64,000 nt of DNA from Chromobacterium subtsugae. Lineage in GTDB: Bacteria > Pseudomonadota > Gammaproteobacteria > Burkholderiales > Chromobacteriaceae. Both the position numbers and the translations under genes were made by a program. The notes below the pieces were generated by a model. That model made no database searches. It was not told the DNA's origin and saw nothing but the letters and a program-made list of their open reading frames with translations. Shown here in pieces: positions 1 to 11,779 of this stretch (its first letter is position 1; each line of letters opens with the position of its first letter). The DNA lies in assembly GCF_001676875.1 (NCBI RefSeq), contig NZ_JYKA01000007.1, positions 124,001 to 188,000 of the forward strand. The letters run 5' to 3'.

Positions 1-384
<384 letters not shown>

Positions 385-463
385 TGAGTCTTCTCCTGAT
401 TGCCGGCAAGGCAGCATGGTTAACAGCGGGGGTGTCAACGTTGCGCTAATGTTGCTTTTTTTG

Positions 464-492
464 CTTATGACGTTCGTTTTATTTGCGGACAA
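464..492 (-). promoter_or_regulatory. Candidate glpK promoter with GlpR-like half site
   Basis: On the minus strand a TTGTCC (492-487) and a CATAAG (469-464) are 17 bases apart. Each matches 4 of 6 positions of the sigma-70 boxes. The spacer contains ACGAACG, which resembles one half of the WATGTTCGWT-type GlpR operator, and another GTTCG lies just upstream. This is pattern matching only. Confidence 0.3.
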
Positions 493-612
493 TTCTATTC
501 CCGAACACCAGCTTGTCAATCATTCGGTAAAAAAAATACATTTTCCGCAGCGCAACCAGGCTTTTCCCGCGTGACGAACCCATTTTTATCCAATTAAATC
601 AAAGCACTGAAA

Positions 613-633
613 AATGTAGCGCGATGCTACATT
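613..633. repeat. Inverted repeat upstream of pyk (operator or hairpin)
   Basis: AATGTAGC and GCTACATT form a perfect 8-base inverted repeat around GCGAT. The TGTA/TACA ends recall the HexR operator, but the spacing (TGTA-9-TACA rather than 7) and GC-rich centre do not fit. It could be an operator for another dimeric regulator. Without a T-run it is unlikely to be a terminator. Confidence 0.4.
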
Positions 634-1164
634 CCGCCGACGACGCGGCCATTCCGGCACGAACCGCCGCGAACCACGCGGCTAGCGGCGGCCCCGCGCC
701 GCGTCCTGGCTGCGTTTGCGCGTCATCCGTCGTCCATCACTGCAATTCCGCACTGCAACAAGGCTTTGCGCGATTACATCCTGATTTTTGCAAAGGAAAA
801 AATAAGAAAATAAGCGAAAATAAAGATGGCGGATTAGAAAAAAACAACACCATCAATCGTTGTTTTGCGCGCAAATCCTTCATTTCAAGTAATCCAGCCG
901 CTACACGGCAGTTATGGCAGCATGATCGACAACGCCGGAGACAGCCTGAACAGCCTGCCGATGCGCGCTGCGCGCCGGGCAAGGCGAGCGGATTCGACCC
1001 AACGCAAAGAAGCCGTCGCGCGGACATGGCACTATCGGTGCAGACGACGCCGGACGCCGACGGCGCGGGGAAACGAATCCCGGCGCGCCGACGCCCGGCG
1101 CAGCGTTTCCGGCTCCATGCCCATAGCTTCAACCTAACCGGCCGGACGGCCGCAAAGGACAGTC

Positions 1165-2571
<1,407 letters not shown>

Positions 2572-2598
2572 GCGCCGCGTCTTCGCGCGCTTAAGACA

Positions 2599-2625
2599 AC
2601 GGAAGCCCGCCGGCTTCCGTTTTTC
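2599..2625 (+). terminator. Rho-independent terminator of pyk
   Basis: Nine-base perfect stem ACGGAAGCC / GGCTTCCGT with loop CGCC, followed by TTTT. It lies 28 bases after the pyk stop codon. Confidence 0.85.
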
Positions 2626-2698
2626 ATTTCCGCCGGCGCATCGCCGGCGCCGCCAAGTACTATGCTGCAACCATGGCCATACTCGCTGATCCCACCCC

Positions 2699-3451
2699 AT
2701 GCGGCAGAAGCTTTTCCCCACCATGCTGGCGCTATGGCTGGCCCTGGCCGGCGTCCCCGGCCTGGCCGGCGAACCGCCCGGACTGATCGTCGACTTCGAC
2801 GCCAGCAATCCGCCGCTGATGTACGCCGGCCAGCAAGGCGCCGCCGGCCTGTACCCGGCGCTGGTCGCCAAGGTCTGCGAACGCGCCGGCATCGCCGTCA
2901 CGCTGCGCGCCGCCTCCTGGCGCCTGGCGCTGCAGGAATTGGGCGGCGGCAGCGCAGCGGCCGGCGGCATCATCAAGACCGCCAGCCGCGAAAAACTGTT
3001 CGACTTCAGCCAGCCGCTGTTCTACGAGCGCGTGGTGATGGCTTCTCCGGCCAAGGCGCCGCGCTACCGCAAGCTTGAGGACCTGTACGGCAAAAGAGTG
3101 GGCGTGATGGCCGGCTGGAGCTACGGCGACGCCTTCGACCTGGCCAGGAAGCAAGGCCGGCTCACCGCCTTCGACGGCGACAGCGACGAGCAGAACCTGC
3201 GCCAGCTGCGCCTGGGGCGGCTGGACGTGGTGTTGGGCATACGCGAGCCGCTGCAGCTGGCGCTACGCGACGGCGGCTACCGCGACGTGGCGCTGTCGCA
3301 GGAGGCGCTGGTGACCAATCCGTCCTACCTGGCCATCAACAAGCACGCGCAGCAAGAGGCGCTGCTGACGCGCTTCAACCTGGCGCTGGAAGCGATGCGC
3401 CGCGACGGCAGCTACGACAGCGTGCTGCAGCGCGAGCTGTCCAGGCGCTGA
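2699..3451 (+). CDS. Periplasmic solute-binding protein, family 3 (orphan)
   Basis: The first 24 residues form a Sec signal peptide ending near GLAG. The rest fits a family-3 (SBP_bac_3) amino-acid-binding fold: VDFDASNPPLMYAG, an IIKTASREKLFDFSQPLFYE segment and a KLEDLYGKRVGVMAGWSYG hinge. No permease or ATPase gene is adjacent, so it may serve a distant ABC importer or act as an independent sensor. A second unrelated orphan of the same family lies at 37445-38206. Length 250 residues is normal for the family; the ligand cannot be told. Confidence 0.8.
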   Translation: MRQKLFPTMLALWLALAGVPGLAGEPPGLIVDFDASNPPLMYAGQQGAAGLYPALVAKVCERAGIAVTLRAASWRLALQELGGGSAAAGGIIKTASREKLFDFSQPLFYERVVMASPAKAPRYRKLEDLYGKRVGVMAGWSYGDAFDLARKQGRLTAFDGDSDEQNLRQLRLGRLDVVLGIREPLQLALRDGGYRDVALSQEALVTNPSYLAINKHAQQEALLTRFNLALEAMRRDGSYDSVLQRELSRR

Positions 3452-3509
3452 ACCGGACGCCGGCCTGCGCCGCGCGCGCGACCGCGCCCGCCTGCCACCG
3501 CCCCTGCCA

Positions 3510-3881
3510 TCAAAAACTATAAGTGCTGACCTCGATCAGATTGCCGTCCGGGTCGTTGAAATACACCGAGGTGATCGTTCCCATCGCGCCGCTGCGGGTG
3601 ATCGGCCCCTCGACGATGGCCACCCCTTCGCGCTTCAGATGCTCAGCCACCTCGGCCAAGGGCAAATGGGTGATCAGGCACAGGTCGCCGGAACCGATGG
3701 CGGCGTGGTTGCGCGTTTCCTGGCCCAAGGTTTGCAAATTGATCTTCTGGTTGCCGAAACGCAGCGCGCGGCGGCCATTGCCGAAGCTCACCGCTTCCAG
3801 CTTCAGCGCGCGCTGGTAAAAGGCGACCGCCGCCTCGATGTCGCGCACGGTCAGGACGATGTGGTCGATATGGCTGATCAT
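3510..3881 (-). CDS. VOC-family (glyoxalase/bleomycin resistance fold) protein
   Basis: A 123-residue protein beginning MISHIDHIVLTVRDIEAAVAFYQ, with the metal-binding H of IDHIVLTV and the closing DPDGNLIEVSTY typical of vicinal-oxygen-chelate enzymes. It resembles the virulence-protein/glyoxalase subgroup. The start at 3881 was chosen over an upstream one at 3926 because GGAG lies 8 bases before it and the domain begins there. The substrate is unknown. Confidence 0.85.
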   Translation of the reverse strand: MISHIDHIVLTVRDIEAAVAFYQRALKLEAVSFGNGRRALRFGNQKINLQTLGQETRNHAAIGSGDLCLITHLPLAEVAEHLKREGVAIVEGPITRSGAMGTITSVYFNDPDGNLIEVSTYSF

Positions 3882-4019
3882 GCCAGCAACTCCGGTGGAA
3901 AGTATGGACCATCCACACTGCCACAAGCCGGCCGGCCTGTCATGCCGAAAGCATGGCGGCCTGACGGCCGCCGCCTCCCCTGCTATAGTCGCCTCTCAGA
4001 CTTTCTCCATGCCGAAAAC

Positions 4020-5228
4020 ATGACCGTGCACCTGCCGCTGCAACAAGCCCGCCACCTGCAACTGGCCGCCCAGGGCCTGCTGACCGCGCCGCGCCGCAAG
4101 GCGAGCAAGGCCGACGCGCTGGCCGCCATCCGCCGCATGGCGCTGCTGCAGATCGACACCATCAGCGTGGTGGCGCGCAGCCCCTACCTGGTGCTGTACA
4201 GCCGCATCGGCCAGTACGACCCGGCCTGGCTGGACCAGCTGCTGGCCGAAGGCGCGCTGTTCGAATATTGGGCGCACGAGGCCTGCTTCGTGCCGACCGA
4301 GGACTACCGGCTGCTGCGCCACCGCATGCTGAACGCCGAGGGCATGGGCTGGAAGTTTTCGCCGCGCTGGTACGCGCAGCACCGCGCCGACATCGAAGCC
4401 ATCGTCGAGCGCATCCGCGCGCACGGGCCGATGCGCTCGGCCGATTTCGAGCGCCGGGACAACAAAGGCAATGGCTGGTGGGACTGGAAGCCGGAAAAAC
4501 GCCACCTGGAGGCGCTGTTCACGCTGGGCCGGCTGATGGTGAAGGAGCGGCGCGCCTTCCAGCGCGTCTACGACCTGGCCGAGCGGGTGCTGCCCGGCTG
4601 GGACGACGCGCGCGACCTGCTCTCGCCGGAAGCCGCGCGGCTGGAACAGGTGCGCAACAGCTGCCGCGCGCTGGGCCTGGTCAAACCAGCCTGGGTGGCC
4701 GACTACTACCGCCTCAAGCGCGCGCCGTACACCGAGCTGCTGCATGGCCTGGCGGATGCCGGCGAACTGCTGCCGGTGAAAGTGGAAGGCTGGAGCCACG
4801 ACGCCTTCGTCCACGCCAGCCTGGCCGCCGAACTGGAGCTGGCGCGCAATGGCATGCTGAACAGCGGCAACACCGCCATCCTGTCGCCGTTCGACCCGCT
4901 GGTATGGGACCGCAAGCGCGCGCTGGAGCTGTTCGATTTCGATTACAAGATCGAGTGCTATACGCCTGCGCCGAAGCGAAAGTACGGCTATTTCACGCTG
5001 CCCATCCTCAACCGCGGCAAGCTGGCGGGCCGGCTGGACGCCAAGGCCCATCGCGCGCAAGGCGTGTTCGAAGTGAAATCGCTGCACCTGGAGCCGGGCA
5101 CGCGCGTCAGCCAGCGGCTGGCCGACGATCTGAAAACGGCGCTGGCCAGATTGGCCGATTGGCACGGCGCGCCGCGGCTGGCGATAAGCCAGGCGCCGGG
5201 CGACCTGGCCGCGCGCATCCTGGCCTGA
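4020..5228 (+). CDS. Winged-helix DNA glycosylase, YcaQ/AlkZ family
   Basis: A 402-residue HTH_42 protein. The segment MALLQIDTISVVARSPYLVL contains the Q-x-D motif of the YcaQ subgroup, which unhooks interstrand crosslinks and removes bulky N7-alkylguanine. This is followed by EGALFEYWAHEACFVP and, near the C terminus, NTAILSPFDPLVWDRKR and YFTLPIL, all conserved in the family. An upstream in-frame extension to 3639 overlaps the VOC gene antisense and has unnatural composition, so ATG 4020 at the conserved N terminus is used. Family assignment is confident; the exact lesion is inferred. Confidence 0.85.
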   Translation: MTVHLPLQQARHLQLAAQGLLTAPRRKASKADALAAIRRMALLQIDTISVVARSPYLVLYSRIGQYDPAWLDQLLAEGALFEYWAHEACFVPTEDYRLLRHRMLNAEGMGWKFSPRWYAQHRADIEAIVERIRAHGPMRSADFERRDNKGNGWWDWKPEKRHLEALFTLGRLMVKERRAFQRVYDLAERVLPGWDDARDLLSPEAARLEQVRNSCRALGLVKPAWVADYYRLKRAPYTELLHGLADAGELLPVKVEGWSHDAFVHASLAAELELARNGMLNSGNTAILSPFDPLVWDRKRALELFDFDYKIECYTPAPKRKYGYFTLPILNRGKLAGRLDAKAHRAQGVFEVKSLHLEPGTRVSQRLADDLKTALARLADWHGAPRLAISQAPGDLAARILA

Positions 5229-5231
5229 CGC

Positions 5232-5591
5232 TTACTGCGCGTTGGCGTACCAGCCGCTGACGCCGGGCTGGCGCTCGTCCCACAGCGCCACTTCGCTGAA
5301 CTGGATGTCGGGCTGGATGTCGGTGTAATTGGCGATATCCCCCATGATGCGCGCCGCCACCGGGCCGAAGGCCTGCTGAAAGGCCTGCACCGAATCGCAC
5401 AGCAGCAGGGCCTGCGCCACGAAGCCCGGCGGGCTGCCCGCCTCGGCGCCGGACAGGCCGCGGTCCACCCGCACGCCCTTCAGGCTATGGCCCAGCAATT
5501 GCTGCACCATCGGCATGTGGCGCTGCAGGTAGTAGTCGAAATCGAAACGCGCGGCGGGCCGATGCGGATAGACGACGGACACGACGATCAT
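5232..5591 (-). CDS. EthD-domain protein
   Basis: A 119-residue dimeric ferredoxin-like (EthD) protein: MIVVSVVYPHRPAARFDFDYYLQRHMPMVQQLL carries the FD..YY...H.P.V signature. Relatives are accessory or uncharacterised small proteins. It is convergent with the YcaQ-like gene, three bases apart, and transcribed alone. No substrate can be assigned. Confidence 0.8.
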   Translation of the reverse strand: MIVVSVVYPHRPAARFDFDYYLQRHMPMVQQLLGHSLKGVRVDRGLSGAEAGSPPGFVAQALLLCDSVQAFQQAFGPVAARIMGDIANYTDIQPDIQFSEVALWDERQPGVSGWYANAQ

Positions 5592-5740
5592 GGCAAGCTC
5601 CGGTTGTGCACAAGGAAAGGCTTAACTTACTCGCCTGGTCAAAAATTGCCAATGTCATTTAGCATGGCGCGGCGGCGATGGAACTTGCCCGCCGCCGCCG
5701 CTCTCTATCCTTCAGGCAAACCACCCGAACGGATAGACGC

Positions 5741-6034
5741 ATGCGCACCCCGATACTCCTGATGAGCGCCGCCCTGGCGCTGGCCGGCTGCGACCAGCGC
5801 CAAACCGCCCAGCTGCAGCAGGCCGCCTCCGCCGCCATCGGCAATGTGCACCAGGGCGTCGACGCCGCCAGCGCGCCGCTGGGACAGCTGAAGGAGCAAG
5901 CCAGCGCCGCGCTGGGGGCGGCCAAGCAGGTGGGCGCGGCCGCCACCCTGCTCAATCCCGAACTGAAGGAACAAGTGGAAAAACTGAAGCGGCAGGCGTC
6001 CGACATCCAGGGCGCGATCCAGCCCAAGCCCTAG
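5741..6034 (+). CDS. Small predicted lipoprotein, Ala/Gln-rich helical
   Basis: A 97-residue protein with signal MRTPILLMSAALALAGC and lipobox LAGC, so it is probably lipid-anchored. The mature part is rich in Ala, Gln and Lys, with heptad-like hydrophobics (LKEQVEKLKRQASDIQGAI) suggesting one long amphipathic helix or coiled coil. Asp after the Cys would favour inner-membrane retention by the E. coli rule. An in-frame start at 5678 would destroy the signal peptide. No function recognised. Confidence 0.7.
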   Translation: MRTPILLMSAALALAGCDQRQTAQLQQAASAAIGNVHQGVDAASAPLGQLKEQASAALGAAKQVGAAATLLNPELKEQVEKLKRQASDIQGAIQPKP

Positions 6035-6135
6035 CCGCCTTAACGGCATTTTGATGGCCGGGCGCGGTTTATTTAGCTTGAATTTAGACCGGCCGACCTA
6101 GCATGGGCTTGTCATTCCCCCTGGAGAAATCCGTC

Positions 6136-6705
6136 ATGGAAAGCCTGCCCGACTTGTGCCGCGTCAGCGACATCCTGCTGGATGTGGACGTTGACTGCAA
6201 AAACCAGCTGTTCGCCTACGCCGCCCGCCAGCTGGGCCAACGCCACGCGCTGAACAGCCAGACCGTGCAAAGCGCGCTGCAGCTGCGCGAGCAAACCGGC
6301 AGCACCGCGCTGGGCCACGGCCTGGCGCTGCCGCACGCCCGCATTCCCGGTCTGAGCGAAGCCCATGCGCTGTTTCTGCGCCTGAAGCGGGACATGGAGT
6401 TCGACTCGCCCGACGGCAAGCCGGTGCGCAGCCTGCTCTTGCTGCTGCTGCCGCAGGAAGCGCATCCGCAGCACTTGCAGCTGCTCGCCGCCATCGCCCG
6501 CATGTGCAGCGAAAGGCCGTTCCGCGAAGCGCTGGCGCGCTGCGCCCACCCGCAGCAGGTGCACCAGTTGTTCCAGCTGTGGGCTGACCCGCAGCCCAGC
6601 AACGACCCGCACTTCTGGCTGGACAGCAACCGCTACTTCCTGGACACCGAAGCCAGCCTGCGGCCCGATTACAGCATACGGCGCAAAGTGGTGGCGCGCT
6701 TCTGA
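6136..6705 (+). CDS. PTS EIIA-Ntr-like protein (PtsN family)
   Basis: A 189-residue PTS_EIIA_2 domain protein. The phosphorylatable histidine is H67 in GLALPHARIPG, which matches the PtsN active site. LLLLLLPQEAHPQHLQLLA is the following conserved core. About 35 residues after the domain (from WADPQPSNDPHFW) are not part of usual PtsN. The start at 6136 has GGAG ten bases upstream. Neighbours are not rpoN, hprK or ptsH, so this may be a second, stand-alone regulatory EIIA rather than the canonical ptsN. Confidence 0.78.
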   Translation: MESLPDLCRVSDILLDVDVDCKNQLFAYAARQLGQRHALNSQTVQSALQLREQTGSTALGHGLALPHARIPGLSEAHALFLRLKRDMEFDSPDGKPVRSLLLLLLPQEAHPQHLQLLAAIARMCSERPFREALARCAHPQQVHQLFQLWADPQPSNDPHFWLDSNRYFLDTEASLRPDYSIRRKVVARF

Positions 6706-6796
6706 GCCGGGCCGGCGGAAAACCGGGCGGGTGACAGCGGAAAACCGGCTTTGCTAGGATTAAACCGCTACCGCCCCTATTTCCGACAAGGCCTGA

Positions 6797-7918
6797 ATGT
6801 CCAATTTCCTGCTCACCATGCTCTCCCTGACCGTCGCCAGCATAGGCGTGATCACCTGGCAGCACAGCGTGCGCGCCGATTTGCTGCGGCCGCGCCGCCG
6901 CTGGCTGCAGGCCTCGCTGCTGCTGGCCACCGGGATGATGCTGGAAGGGGAACTGCTGGGTCTGCACCCGGCGGCGCTGTCGCTGGGCAGCGGCATGAGC
7001 AACGCCGGCATCACGCTGCAGCTGATGATCATCGCCCGGCTGTGCAATCTGCGCCTGCCCGATACGCTGTGGCTGTGGGTGGGCGCCTATTCGATCCTGG
7101 ACAAGTGGGTGCCGCAGCCGCTGCTGAGCGCCGCGCTGTCGGCGCTGGAAATCCCGTTGCTCTACCTGGCCGCCGCCTGGCTGTACCAACGCGCCGAACA
7201 GCAGATCTGCCACAACCGCTTCAGCCCCACCGCGCTGCTGTTCCTGCTGGGGGCGCTGCTGTTCATCTGGCGCGACGCGCCCGACCTGCTGCGGCTGTAC
7301 CACGGCCAGCCCCACCTGTCGCACGAGCACACGCTGGCCCACCAGCTGGCGCTGACCGTGGCCGCCGCCGCCCAGGTATGCGGCGCGGTGGGCTTTCTCA
7401 ACATCGTGCTGCAACGGCAGAACAGCCGGCTGCAGGACGCCGCCAACATCGACCCGCTCACCGCCGCCGGCAACCGGCGCGCGCTGCAATACTGGCTGCG
7501 CACGCTGGAAGCCTCGACCGAGCGGGTCTGCGTGATCATGCTGGACATCGACCATTTCAAGTCGATCAACGACCGCTTCGGCCACCCGGCCGGCGACCAG
7601 GTGATCCAGGCGCTGGCCAGCCTGCTCAACAACGGCGTGCGGGAAAACGATTTGCTGATCCGCTACGGCGGCGAGGAATTCTGCCTGGTGATGCCGGACA
7701 CCGGCATCGAAACCGGCCTGGCGGTGGCGGACCGGCTGCGCCAGCAATTCAGCCAGCTGGCGCTGTTGCCGGCGCAGCCGGAGCAGCGCTGCAGCTTTTC
7801 CGCCGGCGTGCACGAATGGCAATGCCGGCAGCAGGATTTCGCCAGCGCGCAGCAAAAGGCCGACCAAGCGCTGTACCAAGCCAAGCAGAACGGCCGCAAC
7901 CAGGTCTGCCGGCTGTAG
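6797..7918 (+). CDS. Membrane-bound diguanylate cyclase (GGDEF)
   Basis: A 373-residue protein. The first ~200 residues hold several hydrophobic segments (MSNFLLTMLSLTVASIGVI and later leucine-rich stretches) with no recognised sensor domain. The C-terminal GGDEF domain runs from about residue 215 (DPLTAAGNRRAL) with the active-site sequence RYGGEEF. An RxxD inhibitory I-site (REND) lies five residues upstream, so active c-di-GMP synthesis with product feedback is expected. Its stop codon abuts that of the convergent globin-coupled cyclase. Confidence 0.9.
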   Translation: MSNFLLTMLSLTVASIGVITWQHSVRADLLRPRRRWLQASLLLATGMMLEGELLGLHPAALSLGSGMSNAGITLQLMIIARLCNLRLPDTLWLWVGAYSILDKWVPQPLLSAALSALEIPLLYLAAAWLYQRAEQQICHNRFSPTALLFLLGALLFIWRDAPDLLRLYHGQPHLSHEHTLAHQLALTVAAAAQVCGAVGFLNIVLQRQNSRLQDAANIDPLTAAGNRRALQYWLRTLEASTERVCVIMLDIDHFKSINDRFGHPAGDQVIQALASLLNNGVRENDLLIRYGGEEFCLVMPDTGIETGLAVADRLRQQFSQLALLPAQPEQRCSFSAGVHEWQCRQQDFASAQQKADQALYQAKQNGRNQVCRL

Positions 7919-9007
7919 TCAGCGGCCGGCGGGCTTGTCCTCGCCATCCTCCCGGTGCCGCGACTTCACCGCGTACATCTGCTGATCGGCCATCCCCACC
8001 AGCGCTTCCGGGCTGGCGAAATCCTCCGGTCCGGTTTCGACGCAGCCCATGCTCACCGTCACGCCGGACAGCGCGATTTCCATCTCGGCGCGCAGACGCT
8101 GGACGAAATTGTTCTCCGCGTGGCGGCGGCCGCAATTGGGCAGCACGATGCAGAATTCGTCGCCGCCGTAACGAAAGCAGCCGTCTTCCAGCCGCGAAAT
8201 GCGATTGATGATGCCGCCCAGCACGCGCAGGATCTCGTCGCCGCGCTGATGGCCTTCGGTATCGTTGATCGCCTTGAAATCGTCGATGTCCAGATACACC
8301 AGCGCCACCCTTTCATGGCGCCGCTGCGCGCTGCGCAGCACCCGGGTCAGGGTTTCGTCCAGGTGGCGGCGGTTGAGCAGGCCGGTCAACGGGTCGGTGC
8401 GCGACAGCTCCTCCAGCTGGCGGGTGCGCATCGCCACCTTTTCCTCCAGCGCCAGCGCGTACTGCTCGGACTTGTTGCGCGAGGTTTCGATTTCCGCCAC
8501 CAGGCTGCGGATATAGGTTTCGAACACCAGCGCGATGTCGAACATCACCAGCTTGTCCATCGACATCAGCGTCTGCGTGCAGACATCGGGGTCGGGAATC
8601 AGCCTGGCCACCTGCACCGACAACAGCGAGCGCAGGAAATGGATGGCCGCCAGGTACAACTTGGGCTCCACGCCGATGCGCTTGTGCACCAGGCCGATGC
8701 GCAGGCGGTTGTTGACGTATTCCAGATCGTAGACGCCGCTGAACAGGTCGATCACGTAGCGGCGCTGGGCGCTGCGCAGCCGCTGCAGGGTATCGGCGTC
8801 GCCGATCAGCAGCGCGATTTCCGGGGTGCTGGTCTGCTGCTCGTAAAAGCGCTCCACCAGATCGTCCAGCTGCGGCTCGATCAGCGCGCCGGCGGCGCGA
8901 AGCAGCAATTCGTCGCGCGGCTGCAGATCGAACAGCTGCTTGCGCTGGTCGATTTCAAACTCGGTGATGCGCAACTGCTCCAGCAACGTCTGGTCGGTCT
9001 GCTTCAT
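7919..9007 (-). CDS. Globin-coupled diguanylate cyclase (DosC/GReg type)
   Basis: A 362-residue soluble oxygen-sensor cyclase. Residues ~15-155 form a sensor globin; the proximal haem histidine is predicted as H108 in LRIGLVHKRIGVEPKLYL. A coiled-coil linker (SEQYALALEEKVAMRTRQLEE) leads to a GGDEF domain with RYGGDEF and an RLED I-site five residues before it. Start 9007 follows GAGGG at normal distance; a start at 9028 lacks a ribosome site. Haem O2 binding probably tunes c-di-GMP output, as in E. coli DosC and Bordetella GReg (family knowledge). Confidence 0.93.
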   Translation of the reverse strand: MKQTDQTLLEQLRITEFEIDQRKQLFDLQPRDELLLRAAGALIEPQLDDLVERFYEQQTSTPEIALLIGDADTLQRLRSAQRRYVIDLFSGVYDLEYVNNRLRIGLVHKRIGVEPKLYLAAIHFLRSLLSVQVARLIPDPDVCTQTLMSMDKLVMFDIALVFETYIRSLVAEIETSRNKSEQYALALEEKVAMRTRQLEELSRTDPLTGLLNRRHLDETLTRVLRSAQRRHERVALVYLDIDDFKAINDTEGHQRGDEILRVLGGIINRISRLEDGCFRYGGDEFCIVLPNCGRRHAENNFVQRLRAEMEIALSGVTVSMGCVETGPEDFASPEALVGMADQQMYAVKSRHREDGEDKPAGR

Positions 9008-9155
9008 GCAGCCCTCCCCCTCCATCATGACCGGTCTTATTCAAACTATATCCCAGCCTGCGGGTACGCAATCTCCTTAGCGGCGCATTGCGCGCGCCAG
9101 CGAACGCGCCTGGGTCTACATCGCCGTCTGAACGGCGCGGACAACGGCCGGCGGC

Positions 9156-9194
9156 TTATCCACAGGCAACCGGCGGTCTGCCTGTTTATCCACA
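9156..9194 (+). repeat. Pair of perfect DnaA boxes
   Basis: TTATCCACA occurs at 9156-9164 and again, same orientation, at 9186-9194, in the short gap between the globin cyclase and the DUF2789 gene. The 30-base spacing is close to three helical turns. See the main cluster at 17421-18146. Confidence 0.75.
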
Positions 9195-9197
9195 GCT

Positions 9198-9437
9198 TCA
9201 GCCTTCGGCTTGCTGCAGCAGCACCGCCAGCTCGTCCGCCGCCTCGCTCCATTCGGCGTCGCACTCCAGCGCCTGGCGCAAAAAGGCCGCTTGCGACGGG
9301 CTCCAGAACGGCGCGTCGGCCAGCGACACGCGCGGCGGCAGCGGATGGCTGGCGATGAAGGCCTTGATCGCCGCCGGCTCGTCGGCCAGGCCCAACTGGC
9401 GGAACAATCCGGGCAACAGGTGGCTGCTGGTATCCAT
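9198..9437 (-). CDS. DUF2789 family protein
   Basis: A 79-residue protein beginning MDTSSHLLPGLFRQLGL, with LADAPFWSPSQAAFLRQAL and DAEW, the conserved core of DUF2789, a small family of unknown function. GGAG lies seven bases before the ATG at 9437; a start four codons further out lacks this. Monocistronic as far as can be seen. Confidence 0.85.
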   Translation of the reverse strand: MDTSSHLLPGLFRQLGLADEPAAIKAFIASHPLPPRVSLADAPFWSPSQAAFLRQALECDAEWSEAADELAVLLQQAEG

Positions 9438-9496
9438 CGCGCGCTCCAATGCTGGGGGAATACGCTCATCCTAGACTGATTGCCGGCACGGCAGGC

Positions 9497-9524
9497 ATAA
9501 AAAACGGCGGCCCGCGCCGCCGTT
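9497..9524 (-). terminator. Rho-independent terminator of thiC
   Basis: Reading the minus strand: AACGGCGGC, a four-base loop, GCCGCCGTT, then a T-run. It begins 18 bases after the thiC stop codon. Confidence 0.85.
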
Positions 9525-9541
9525 GTGCCAACTTGGCGACA

Positions 9542-11515
<1,974 letters not shown>

Positions 11516-11528
11516 CTATCTTCGGCAG

Positions 11529-11610
11529 GTGACGCTTCCCTACGCCGGGATTATCCGGGTCAGGTTCCAAGGGTATTTCTCACCCGCGCCGCCGCTTTCA
11601 ACCCGATGTC
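11529..11610 (-). promoter_or_regulatory. TPP (THI-box) riboswitch controlling thiC
   Basis: On the minus strand the leader contains GTGAGAAATACCC, then CCTTGGAACCTGACCCGG, then ATAATCCCGGCGTAGGGAAG. These are the conserved THI elements (CUGAGA-like, ACCUGA, GCGUAGGGA). It ends about 90 bases before the thiC start. Mechanism (translation block or termination) was not determined; no T-run hairpin is evident between it and the start, so translational control is more likely. Confidence 0.93.
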
Positions 11611-11779
11611 CTACACTTTGGTAGCCGATCAAGCCAAACGCCAGGCGCAGGACCCCTAGCGATGCTGTGAAGGTAAGGCAAATATGGGATAATCGCAAGT
11701 TATCGTCATGACACGAGTCCTTGCCGCCCCCCAGCTTCGAACGGCGCAGCGGACTCCCAGCCCTCCGGAGTTTAAGTTG

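Larger units (their letters stand above)
385..1164. other. 780-base divergent intergenic region between glpK and pyk
   Basis: No convincing gene. ORFs on either strand here have arginine- and alanine-rich compositions typical of chance frames in GC-rich DNA. The left half (420-620) is AT-rich and presumably carries the glpK promoter. An inverted repeat, AATGTAGC-5-GCTACATT, lies at 613-633. A second A-rich tract at 795-850 may hold pyk promoter elements. The pyk ribosome site AAAGGAC precedes 1165. Confidence 0.6.

Noticed and set aside
613-633. HexR operator upstream of pyk
   Set aside because: The TGTA and TACA arms are 9 rather than 7 bases apart and the centre is GC-rich.
6164-7879. A 571-codon minus frame over the EIIA-like and GGDEF genes
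   Set aside because: It spans two clear plus-strand genes and contains no recognisable domain.
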